This document shows, one piece after another, positions 1 to 6,214 of a stretch of 18,528 bases of DNA (position 1 is its first letter; the number at the start of each line of letters is the position of its first letter). Origin of the DNA: an uncultured Collinsella sp. (GTDB taxonomy: Bacteria > Actinomycetota > Coriobacteriia > Coriobacteriales > Coriobacteriaceae); the NCBI GenBank assembly GCA_900547655.1, contig URHQ01000043.1, positions 1-18,528 of the forward strand, in the 5' to 3' direction. Below the pieces are notes generated by a model that was given only the letters and a program-made list of their open reading frames with translations, ran no database searches and was not told where the DNA came from. The translations under genes and the position numbers were made by a program.

Positions 1-668
1 TCCTTGGCCGCGGCGTGGGGGTCATCGGCGCTGCAGACGGCACTCACCACAAAGAAGCCGTCGACGCCGGTGGCCTTAAGCTGCGGCAGGTCGGCCGTCT
101 TGACGCCGCCGCCCACCACGATAGGCACGGGGCTTGCCGCGTGAAGTGCGGCCAGGTCCTCAAAGCTCTTGGTGATGATAGAGCCGTCGGCCGCGCGTCC
201 GCAGTCGCGCTTGGTCTCGGTCTCGTGGAGCGGGCCGATGCCCAGGTAGTCGACCAGGCTCATGTCGGCGGTCTTGACGTACTCGAGCATCTTTTCGCAA
301 CGGGCCGAAAGGCCCACGATAGCATCGGGGCCCAGAAGCTTGCGGCAGACCTCGACGGGAATGTCGCTCTGGCCCACGTGCACGCCGTCGACGGCAATAC
401 CCTGCTCGCGTGCGGCAAGCACACAGTCCAGACGGTCGTCGATCAGCAAGGCGACCTGACCGGTCTTGCCGGCCTGAGCGATTGCCTGCGCGGCGTCGCC
501 GGTCAGCGCAATGATCTCGCGGGCGCTTGCCACCTTGGAGCGCACCTGGATGCAGGTAAAGCCGGCGTCGAGCGCCTGGGCCACCACATCGCCCACGGGG
601 CGCCCGAGCGTGTTTTCGGGGCCGAGTACCAGATAGGCCGAGATATCAAGGTTGTCGCGGATGCTCAT
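1..668 (-). CDS. thiE: Thiamine-phosphate synthase ThiE (3' end beyond the window)
   Basis: ThiE joins hydroxymethylpyrimidine diphosphate to thiazole phosphate to make thiamine phosphate in the cytoplasm. The frame is open from an ATG at 666-668 to the left edge, giving 222 residues; family members are usually about 205-225, so only the very C-terminus can be missing. Visible TIM-barrel motifs: IQVRSK near 40-45 (phosphate and pyrimidine contacts), IDDRLD near 76-81, GVHVGQSD near 95-102, GLS at 119-121, GIGPLHETETK near 143-153 and VVGGGV near 184-189. The ATG overlaps the stop of the upstream gene (ATGA), implying translational coupling. It is the third gene of a riboswitch-controlled operon. 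TenI is the nearest alternative, but the complete HxGQxD and TxTK motifs favour ThiE. I am confident of the family; where the gene ends is not visible. Confidence 0.93.
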   Translation of the reverse strand, partial: MSIRDNLDISAYLVLGPENTLGRPVGDVVAQALDAGFTCIQVRSKVASAREIIALTGDAAQAIAQAGKTGQVALLIDDRLDCVLAAREQGIAVDGVHVGQSDIPVEVCRKLLGPDAIVGLSARCEKMLEYVKTADMSLVDYLGIGPLHETETKRDCGRAADGSIITKSFEDLAALHAASPVPIVVGGGVKTADLPQLKATGVDGFFVVSAVCSADDPHAAAK

Positions 669-1006
669 CGTGCTTCCTCCTGCTTCTTGATCTGTGCTTC
701 CATGCGCTCGAGCTTGCCGGTCATGGTGTCGGTAAATCCGGGCCGGATATCGGCTTTGAGCACGACTTCGGTGCGGATGCCCTTGCTCGCCAACACAAAG
801 GTTGCGTCGCGCACGACCTGCATGACCTCGTCCCAGTCGCCCTCGATCTCGGTGAACATCGAGGTGGTGCGGTTGGGAAGGCCGCTCTCGCGAATGACGC
901 GCACGACCTCGGCGACCTCGGCGGATAGCTCATCGCCGGTGCCGCATGGGGCGATGGCCACAGCGACGAGCGTGTTCATGCCGGCATTGGTTGCGGGCTC
1001 GGACAT
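665..1006 (-). CDS. Thiamine-binding protein, MTH1187/YkoF-like (DUF77)
   Basis: A 113-residue protein of the MTH1187 / thiamine-binding family (formerly DUF77), a small ferredoxin-like fold. Matching features are the N-terminal beta strand VAVAIAPCGTGDELSAEVAEVV, a central FTEIEGDWDEVMQVVRDA helix region and a C-terminal KADIRPG segment with a charged tail. Family members are about 100 residues, oligomeric, and some bind thiamine or its precursors. Placement between thiM and thiE supports a role in thiamine or hydroxymethylpyrimidine handling, but the exact role is inferred. The start is supported by AGGAGG eight bases upstream, lying inside the end of thiM. A second in-frame ATG nine codons in is possible but lacks such a site. 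The stop overlaps the thiE start by ATGA. Confidence 0.85.
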   Translation of the reverse strand: MSEPATNAGMNTLVAVAIAPCGTGDELSAEVAEVVRVIRESGLPNRTTSMFTEIEGDWDEVMQVVRDATFVLASKGIRTEVVLKADIRPGFTDTMTGKLERMEAQIKKQEEAR

Positions 1007-1009
1007 GGC

Positions 1010-1849
1010 TTATGCCTCCTCGAGCTCGAGTCGGTTATCGGCGATGTCCTGGGCGCTCGCGCGGTAGAGCTCATCGATAAAGGCGACCTTAAAGCTCGCC
1101 GGGGCGTCGGCGACAGCGGCGGCACGCGAGCCGGCAACGTTGTAGACGGCGGCACCGCAGACGGCTGCCGTAAACGGATCGGCGGCGCAGGCGTACACGG
1201 CCAGCACGCCGCCCTGCGAGCAGCCGCAGCCGGTGATCTTGGACATGAGCGGGCTGCCGCCGTGGGACTTGGCCACGGTCGTGCCGTCGGTGATCAGGTC
1301 GACTTCGCCCGAGACCACAACGGCGCCACCGGTGTAGCGGGCGAGCGCCACCGCGGCATTGCGGGCGGCGTCTACCGTGTCGGTGGTATCGACACCGCGT
1401 ACGCGGCTCAGATCGGCCGCCTCGCCCTCAAGACCCCACAGGCCGGCGAGCGCGATGATCTCGGAGGCGTTGCCGCGCACGATGGCGGGCTTATACTGCT
1501 TGAGCTCGTTTACCAACTGGGTGCGCAGGCTACCGATGCCCAGGCCCACCGGATCGAGCACCCAGGGCTTGCCGGCGTCGTGTGCCGCCTTGGCCGCGCG
1601 GGGAATCGTCTGCTCGTAGATGGGGAAGAGCGTGCCCATATTGAGATAGATGGCGCCGCCGCCGGCAACGAGCGCCTCGCCCTCGTCGGGAAGATAGACC
1701 ATGGCGGCCGATCCACCCACAGCGAGCTGCGCGTTGGCGACAAAGTCGATCGTCACCGTGTTGGTGATGGAGCCGGCCATCGGATTGGTGGTGCGAATCT
1801 CCTCCACGGCCTTGACCATATGTTGCTTAAGCTGTTCCGAATCAATCAC
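1010..1849 (-). CDS. thiM: Hydroxyethylthiazole kinase ThiM
   Basis: ThiM phosphorylates 4-methyl-5-(2-hydroxyethyl)thiazole with ATP, a salvage step that supplies ThiE. The 279-residue product has ThiM hallmarks in order: ITNTVTIDFVANAQLAVGGSAAM near the N-terminus (substrate pocket), VLDPVGLGIG in the middle, RGNASEIIALAG, VSGEVDLI, and the anion-hole/catalytic loop KITGCGCSQGG, whose second Cys matches the conserved Cys of TGxGC. I chose a GTG start at 1847-1849 because AAGGAGG lies eight bases upstream. The frame stays open further upstream, but that part overlaps the TPP riboswitch and terminator hairpin and so is leader RNA. It is first in the operon; three bases separate its stop from the next start. 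Regulation is by TPP through the upstream riboswitch. Confidence 0.94.
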   Translation of the reverse strand: MIDSEQLKQHMVKAVEEIRTTNPMAGSITNTVTIDFVANAQLAVGGSAAMVYLPDEGEALVAGGGAIYLNMGTLFPIYEQTIPRAAKAAHDAGKPWVLDPVGLGIGSLRTQLVNELKQYKPAIVRGNASEIIALAGLWGLEGEAADLSRVRGVDTTDTVDAARNAAVALARYTGGAVVVSGEVDLITDGTTVAKSHGGSPLMSKITGCGCSQGGVLAVYACAADPFTAAVCGAAVYNVAGSRAAAVADAPASFKVAFIDELYRASAQDIADNRLELEEA

Positions 1850-1857
1850 TGCACATG

Positions 1858-1864
1858 CCTCCTT
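1858..1864 (-). promoter_or_regulatory. Ribosome binding site that fixes the thiM GTG start
   Basis: AAGGAGG on the minus strand, eight bases before GTG at 1849. An out-of-frame ATG lies between them, only one base after the site, and opens a frame of just a few codons. Confidence 0.75.
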
Positions 1865-1871
1865 GGCATAG

Positions 1872-1901
1872 AAAAGGGGCGCTGTGCATAGACAGCGCTC
1901 C
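1872..1901 (-). terminator. Intrinsic terminator between TPP riboswitch and thiM
   Basis: On the minus strand, GCGCTGT-CTATGC-ACAGCGC, extended by outer G-C pairs, is followed by CCCC and TTTT. It lies 10-40 bases after the riboswitch aptamer and before the thiM ribosome site, where the expression platform of a terminating TPP riboswitch would be. I infer that TPP binding favours this hairpin. The antiterminator pairing was not resolved by eye. Confidence 0.7.
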
Positions 1902-1911
1902 TGTAAAGGCG

Positions 1912-2007
1912 GCATGCTCCCTACGCCAGCATTAACTGACAGGTTCAAAGGATTGGGCCCCATGCCCTCTCAGCCTTGTGGTTTGCACCGCCGGCACTCC
2001 CGCATCG
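1912..2007 (-). promoter_or_regulatory. TPP riboswitch (THI element)
   Basis: The minus strand carries the THI-box signatures in the right order: a P1 strand ATGC followed by GGGAGTGCC, then GGCTGAGAGGG (pyrimidine-sensing J3-2 region), then CCTTTGAACCTG, GTTAATGCTGGCGTAGGGA (pyrophosphate-sensing arm), and the closing P1 strand GCAT. P1 pairs 2002-2005 with 1914-1917. Length and spacing match the class. It precedes thiM, so TPP should repress this operon, probably through the terminator hairpin downstream. Confidence 0.95.
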
Positions 2008-2013
2008 AATCTG

Positions 2014-2043
2014 TTGTTCCCTATACTAGCGCACCGTTACAAT
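2014..2043 (+). promoter_or_regulatory. Possible promoter for the HAD phosphatase gene
   Basis: TTGTTC (2014-2019), 18 bases, then TACAAT (2038-2043), ending 30 bases before the start codon. The same short intergenic stretch must hold the divergent thi operon promoter. A minus-strand TAGTAT lies at 2023-2028, but I see no convincing -35 for it. Confidence 0.35.
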
Positions 2044-2072
2044 GGTTGCGGTGAAAATGACTGGGGGACTCT

Positions 2073-2981
2073 ATGATCAAACTTGTGCTGACCGATATGG
2101 ACGATACGCTGATTCCAGCCGGGCATGACGGCGCCAGCGACTACGCCATTGAGGGTATTCATGCCATGCAGGCGGCGGGTCTGCACTTTGGGCCGGTTTC
2201 GGGTCGTCAGCCGTCCGCGATGGGCTGGATGTTCAAAAACCGTTCCGAGTGTTTTTCGACCGGTGCGTTCTGTAACGGCCAGGTGATGTTTGTCGACGGC
2301 GAAGTAGTCGCTTCGCGCGCAATCGACAACGGTGCTCTGATACGTTTGGCTGACTATCTGGAGCAAGAAACCGACGATACATTTCTAAAAGTCTACAGCC
2401 TGGGCGATGACTTTTGGGGTAACGATGCCTATTGCGTGACGAGCAATCCCGAGCGTGTACGTCGCGCTATGGAGTCGGGCGGCAATGCGTGGCTCAAAGG
2501 CGAAGAGGCCCCGTGCCGTCCCGTCGTCGATGACGCGCCGGTGTTTAAGGCAAATATCTGGAGTGCCCGTTCGCGTGAGGAGCTCGCGGAGCTACGCGAG
2601 CGCGTTGCCGTTGAGATGCCGGAACTCTCGCTTGTGTTTCCCAACAACCGAGTGCGCCTGTTCGACATCCTTCCGGATGGTTGGGACAAGGGCTGCGCTG
2701 CGCTGGAGCTGGCGCGCGCCTTGGTCCTGACGCCCGACGAGGTGGCCGTATTTGGCGATTCCGATAACGATCTGCCCATGATCGATGCCGTTCCCAACTC
2801 CGTTGCAGTCGCCAATGCCAACGAGGCCGTCACGGCTGCCGCGCGCTGGCATATCGGCGCCGCGGCAGATGATGCGGTCGCCGGGGCTCTGCATCAGATT
2901 GCCGCCTGCGCCGCGACGGGGGAGATGCCGCCGTTTATGCGTCAGGAGGGTGCAGCCGACGCGAATCTCGCGAACAGCTAA
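2073..2981 (+). CDS. Cof-type HAD-superfamily hydrolase
   Basis: A 302-residue cytoplasmic phosphatase of HAD subclass IIB (Cof/YidA type). Motif I is DMDDT with nucleophile D8 and acid/base D10; motif II is Ser43 in PVSGRQ; motif III is Lys206 in GWDKGCAALEL; motif IV is GDSDND at 228-233, which binds magnesium. The GWDKG motif between a long cap and motif IV is typical of Cof-type enzymes. These usually dephosphorylate sugar phosphates, FMN, PLP or similar small molecules; the substrate cannot be read here. GGGGGA precedes the ATG at a usable distance. The gene is followed ten bases later by a LysR gene whose ribosome site overlaps this stop codon, so they are probably co-transcribed. A vitamin-phosphate role is conceivable next to a thiamine operon, but that is only proximity. 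Confidence 0.9.
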   Translation: MIKLVLTDMDDTLIPAGHDGASDYAIEGIHAMQAAGLHFGPVSGRQPSAMGWMFKNRSECFSTGAFCNGQVMFVDGEVVASRAIDNGALIRLADYLEQETDDTFLKVYSLGDDFWGNDAYCVTSNPERVRRAMESGGNAWLKGEEAPCRPVVDDAPVFKANIWSARSREELAELRERVAVEMPELSLVFPNNRVRLFDILPDGWDKGCAALELARALVLTPDEVAVFGDSDNDLPMIDAVPNSVAVANANEAVTAAARWHIGAAADDAVAGALHQIAACAATGEMPPFMRQEGAADANLANS

Positions 2982-2991
2982 GGAGACAGCC

Positions 2992-3888
2992 ATGAAGCTC
3001 CAGCAGCTCAGATATGTCGTCAAAGTTGCCGAATGCGGCAGCATTACCGAGGCCTCGCGCCGTCTCTTTGTGTCGCAGCCTTCGATTACCGCGTCGATTC
3101 GCGATCTCGAAAACGAGATGGGTGTGCACATCTTTGAGCGCACCAACAAGGGCGTCATTGTGTCCGAGGAAGGCGAGACCTTCTTGGGCTATGCGCGCCA
3201 GGTACTCGACCAGGCCGACCTGCTCGAGGGCAAGTACAAGGGCGCATCCGAGCAGGTGCCGCACTTTAGTGTGAGCTGCCAGCATTATTCCTTTGCCGTC
3301 AACGCGTTTGTCGACGTGATCCGCGAGTTCGATGCCGCGCGTTACGACTTCACCCTGCGCGAGGAGCAAACCCACGAGATTATCGAGGATGTCGCGCACA
3401 TGAAAAGCGAGCTGGGCATCCTATATCTGTCCGAGCACAACCGCGAGGTCATCGAGCGCATGCTGGTGGCCAACGATCTCGTGTTCGAAGGACTCTTCTG
3501 CGCCACGCCGCATGTCTTCGTCTGCGCCGACCATCCGCTGGCGGACCGCTCCAGCGTGACGCTCGAGGATCTGGAAGACTACCCGTTCCTGTCCTACGAG
3601 CAGGGCAGCTACAACTCGTTTTACTATTCCGAGGAGCTGACCTCGACGTTCGAGCGTCGCAAAAATATCCGCGTGCGCGACCGTGCGACGTTGTTCAATT
3701 TGGCCATGGGCCTCAACGGCTACACGGTATGCTCGGGCGTGATCAGCCACGAGCTCAACGGCCCCGGCATTATCTCGATTCCGCTCGACGTGGACGAGTA
3801 CATGGAGATTGGCATCATCACGCGCAAGAACACGACGCTTACGCGCTACGGTCGGGCCTATATCGACGCGATTCGTCAGCATATCTAG
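2992..3888 (+). CDS. LysR-family transcriptional regulator
   Basis: A 298-residue LysR regulator. Residues 1-60 form the winged helix-turn-helix (LQQLRYVVKVAECGSITEASRRL, then SQPSITASIRDLENEMGVHIFERTNKGV), followed by a linker helix and a two-lobed effector domain to the C-terminus. AAGGAG overlapping the previous gene's stop, six bases before ATG, fixes the start; the frame also opens upstream but overlaps the phosphatase gene. It lies directly before a methionine-synthase-like gene, with a strong dyad between them whose outer bases resemble the MET-box bound by LysR methionine regulators of streptococci (from memory). I infer it regulates that gene, possibly sensing homocysteine or O-acetylserine-type compounds; the effector is unknown. 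Confidence 0.92.
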   Translation: MKLQQLRYVVKVAECGSITEASRRLFVSQPSITASIRDLENEMGVHIFERTNKGVIVSEEGETFLGYARQVLDQADLLEGKYKGASEQVPHFSVSCQHYSFAVNAFVDVIREFDAARYDFTLREEQTHEIIEDVAHMKSELGILYLSEHNREVIERMLVANDLVFEGLFCATPHVFVCADHPLADRSSVTLEDLEDYPFLSYEQGSYNSFYYSEELTSTFERRKNIRVRDRATLFNLAMGLNGYTVCSGVISHELNGPGIISIPLDVDEYMEIGIITRKNTTLTRYGRAYIDAIRQHI

Positions 3889-3934
3889 ACTGCTGTGCTC
3901 CGCACGGTTCAAGTCTCTTTATGACAGTCCAGAC

Positions 3935-3957
3935 TGATATAGGAAACATCTATATCA
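3935..3957 (+). promoter_or_regulatory. Dyad operator upstream of the methionine-synthase-like gene
   Basis: TGATATAG-GAAACAT-CTATATCA, a perfect inverted repeat with 8-base arms and a 7-base centre, 87 bases before the ATG of the downstream gene. It contains T-N11-A half-site geometry typical of LysR boxes, and its TATAG-N7-CTATA core matches the outer parts of the streptococcal MET-box as I recall it. Probable binding site of the adjacent LysR protein. I see no clear -35/-10 pair nearby; TATATT at 3972-3977 may be the -10. Confidence 0.6.
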
Positions 3958-3989
3958 AACTGTTATAAACGTATATTTTACGATGGTCA

Positions 3990-4003
3990 TATGAGCGCTC
4001 ATA
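3990..4003 (+). promoter_or_regulatory. Perfect 14-bp palindrome in the leader
   Basis: TATGAGCGCTCATA lies between the LysR-type dyad and the start codon. It could be a second regulator site or a short RNA hairpin. No known family motif was recognised. Confidence 0.35.
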
Positions 4004-4043
4004 CTCTGTCCCAGTAAAGCAACCAATGCAAAGGGAGATATCT

Positions 4044-5177
4044 ATGAGCACTTCGATTCAACCGAACGCGCCGTTTCGCGCCGATATCGTCGGCAGCTTT
4101 CTTCGCCCGCAGGCTGTAAAGGACGCCCGTGCCGCCTATGTCGCGGGTAAACTCGACGCTTCCGGCCTTAAGGCCGTCGAGGACGATGCCATTCGCGATT
4201 TGGTGGCCAAGCAGAAGGCCGCCGGCCTGCAGGTGATCACCGATGGCGAGTTCCGCCGCAGCTACTGGCACCTCGATTTTATGTGGGGCCTTAACGGCAT
4301 TGAGCGCCGCACCTCACGCACGGGTTATATGTTCCATGATGAGGAGACGACGGCCGACACCGCCGTGGTTACTGGTCCCATTAGCGGCGAGAACCACCCG
4401 TTCGTCGAGCATTTTAAGTTCGTCAAGGCGCTTGAGGGGGAGGGCCAGGTCGCACGCCAGACCATTCCGGCGCCGATCCAGACGTTCTCTGAGGTCACGC
4501 TCGATCGCTGCGATGGCCAGCAGGAGAGCCTGCGCGCTGTCTATAAGACCGATGAGGAACTTGCCGACGCCATTGCGGCCGCTTATCGCACGGTGATCGC
4601 CGACCTGTACGCAGCAGGCTGCCGCAACATCCAATTTGATGACTGCACCTGGGGCATCTATTGCGATACCGACTTTGTGTCCAAGACCGGCATGAGCCCG
4701 GTTGACCTGCAAAAGGTGAGCGAGCTGGGCGTGGCGCTCAACAATGCCGCCATCGCGGGCAAGCCCGACGATCTGGTTATCAACACGCACGTGTGCCGCG
4801 GCAACTATCACTCCACGTATGCCTTCGAGGGTGGTTACGATCCCATTGCGCCGTACCTGTTCGCACATGAGAACGTCGACGCGTTCTACCTTGAGTTCGA
4901 TACGCCGCGCGCCGGTGGCTTTGAGCCGCTCAAGTATGTTGCTCCCGGCAAGAAGGTCGTGCTGGGCCTGGTGACCACCAAGGCCGCTGAGCTCGAGGAC
5001 GAGGATGCCATCGTCGAACGTATCCACGAGGCCGCAAAGTATGTGCCGCTCGAGAACCTGTACCTGTCGCCCCAGTGCGGCTTTGCCAGCTGTGAGATTG
5101 GCAACAAACTGACCGAGGACGAACAGTGGGCAAAGATCGCGCTGGTCAAGCGCATTGCCGAGCGCGTTTGGAAGTAA
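4044..5177 (+). CDS. B12-independent methionine synthase family protein (YxjG/YxjH-like)
   Basis: A 377-residue protein of the short MetE-like family (YxjG/YxjH of Bacillus), corresponding to the catalytic C-terminal half of MetE. It should transfer a methyl group to a thiol such as homocysteine using zinc; MetE itself uses methyltetrahydrofolate triglutamate, and the donor of the short forms is less certain. Expected zinc ligands are all visible: His249 and Cys251 in THVCRGN, Glu284 in FYLEFD, Cys345 in SPQCGF. Other family features are ADIVGSFLRP at the N-terminus, TDGEFRRSYWHLDF near 67-79 and IQFDDCTW near 196-203. I chose the ATG at 4044 because GGGAG lies just upstream; an in-frame ATG at 4026 has no ribosome site. 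Likely regulated by the upstream LysR gene through the dyad. No clear terminator follows at once. Confidence 0.92.
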   Translation: MSTSIQPNAPFRADIVGSFLRPQAVKDARAAYVAGKLDASGLKAVEDDAIRDLVAKQKAAGLQVITDGEFRRSYWHLDFMWGLNGIERRTSRTGYMFHDEETTADTAVVTGPISGENHPFVEHFKFVKALEGEGQVARQTIPAPIQTFSEVTLDRCDGQQESLRAVYKTDEELADAIAAAYRTVIADLYAAGCRNIQFDDCTWGIYCDTDFVSKTGMSPVDLQKVSELGVALNNAAIAGKPDDLVINTHVCRGNYHSTYAFEGGYDPIAPYLFAHENVDAFYLEFDTPRAGGFEPLKYVAPGKKVVLGLVTTKAAELEDEDAIVERIHEAAKYVPLENLYLSPQCGFASCEIGNKLTEDEQWAKIALVKRIAERVWK

Positions 5178-5300
5178 CGCTACCGTTTGCAGGTGGCGGT
5201 GCGCGCGAGACATGGCGTATCACGTACAATGGTTCGGATCGTATCGTTCGGGCAGGTTATCCGATATGTCTGAACGCCCTTCCATCATGAAAGGACTTCC

Positions 5301-5354
5301 ATGTCCCAATCCTCGACGCCCGCCGTATCTGAACTTGAGGAGACTGTCGAATAG
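5301..5354 (+). pseudogene. 17-codon reading frame, possible stump of a deleted gene
   Basis: ATG preceded by AAAGGA opens 17 codons (beginning MSQSSTPAV, ending LEETVE) and stops at TAG, with further stops close behind. Composition resembles the N-terminus of an ordinary cytoplasmic protein rather than a leader peptide: no runs of a single regulatory amino acid and no attenuator. It is followed 20 bases later by a terminator hairpin, as if a gene body had been lost between them. It may also be a chance frame or a real small protein. Upstream, 5178-5300 holds a TACAAT box (5225-5230) and dyad elements TCGGAT/ATCCGA, but I recognise nothing else there. Confidence 0.25.
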
Positions 5355-5374
5355 TAGTTGTGTTCAGCTAAATC

Positions 5375-5413
5375 AAAAAATGGCGCCCGTGCGTACGCGT
5401 GGACGCCATTTTT
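5375..5413. terminator. Bidirectional intrinsic terminator
   Basis: ATGGCG and CGCCAT enclose further pairing CCGTGCG/CGCGTGG (one C-A mismatch, two wobbles). An A-tract on the left and a T-tract on the right give a usable T tail on either strand. It ends transcription from the plus-strand methionine-synthase side and from the minus-strand esterase gene, whose stop lies in its right flank. Confidence 0.85.
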
Positions 5414-6077
5414 AATGCGTCAGTATCCAGTGGATGCCGCGCGCCATGCGCAGGTCAGTTTGGGCAAAATGATTGCCGGGGTTGAGCTCCAGCGTTGTTG
5501 GGATGTCGCGCTCGATAAACAGCTCTTCCATCGCGCGCGTGTCGTCGAGTACGTGCCGCATCATGCGGTTGGGCGTCTTGGTTTCCTTTTTACCGAGCGA
5601 CAGATAGGCGGCGTCGGGCGTAGCCGTCATCGTGCGCTCGCGCGCGTAGTCGATAAAGCCGGGGAACCACAGCGACCCCGATGCACTCGCCACGCGCTCA
5701 AAGACATCTGTTTGCCAAAGTGCCCACAGTGCAAAAAGACCCGCCAACGAGTAGCCGGCAACGCCGCGCCAGGCGGGCGGTTGCGGGAGCGATGATTCGG
5801 CCTGGGGGATTATCTGCTTCAACAACTCGTCAAGAAAACCAGCGGCCTGTCCGCCAAAGGGCTCGGCATCTCGTATAGCTCCGTCGCATTCCCAGGGGCT
5901 CAGCTCGCGATTCCAATCGAGCCCTCCAATGGCGACAAGGGTGAACGGCGGGCAGTCGAGCTCTCGGCAGCGCTCGTAGACTTCACTACCGTCGCCCATG
6001 ACAACGGGGAGGTAGATGACGGGCGCGCCTTCCGCGCACTCTGAATAAACGGTTATCTGCTTATGATGCGCTTCCAA
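5412..6077 (-). CDS. Alpha/beta-hydrolase, putative esterase (PF00756-like)
   Basis: A 221-residue alpha/beta hydrolase resembling the esterase D / enterochelin esterase group. The nucleophile elbow is GYSLAG with Ser110, and the C-terminal NPGNHF supplies the likely catalytic His203; an acid near 178-179 (LDD) is plausible. An oxyanion region with VAIGGLDWNRELSPWE near 48-63 fits this group, which has a short N-terminal strand then a W-N-R-E-L-(S/T)-P-W block. Substrate is unknown: siderophore ester, acyl ester or glucosyl ester are all possible. There is no signal peptide, so it is probably cytoplasmic. The start is uncertain: I prefer TTG at 6077, after a weak GAGAAG. A GTG at 6125 would add 16 residues but has no ribosome site. 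It stands alone between two terminators. Confidence 0.8.
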   Translation of the reverse strand: MEAHHKQITVYSECAEGAPVIYLPVVMGDGSEVYERCRELDCPPFTLVAIGGLDWNRELSPWECDGAIRDAEPFGGQAAGFLDELLKQIIPQAESSLPQPPAWRGVAGYSLAGLFALWALWQTDVFERVASASGSLWFPGFIDYARERTMTATPDAAYLSLGKKETKTPNRMMRHVLDDTRAMEELFIERDIPTTLELNPGNHFAQTDLRMARGIHWILTH

Positions 6078-6146
6078 GGCAGGCTTCTCTCGGTGTTGTG
6101 ATATTGACAGCCTCAATTGTCGCACGCTGGCACGGGGGCAGACGCT

Positions 6147-6185
6147 AAAAGAAAGGCGCGGAGCCGTTCGATGCGACTCCGCGCC
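6147..6185 (-). terminator. Intrinsic terminator of the purine permease gene
   Basis: On the minus strand GGCGCGGAG, a 13-base loop region, then CTCCGCGCC (6155-6185) followed by TTTCTTTT. It lies 30 bases after the permease stop. Confidence 0.88.
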
Positions 6186-6214
6186 CTGTTGTTTTGTTTT
6201 AGCAGACTATGCCG

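Noticed and set aside
15..1067. Long plus-strand frame over the thi genes
   Set aside because: It is antisense to thiE and the thiamine-binding gene, which have clear family motifs and ribosome sites; the frame has no recognisable domain.
1850..1963. N-terminal extension of ThiM
   Set aside because: This part is the terminator hairpin and edge of the TPP riboswitch; the GTG at 1849 has an ideal ribosome site.
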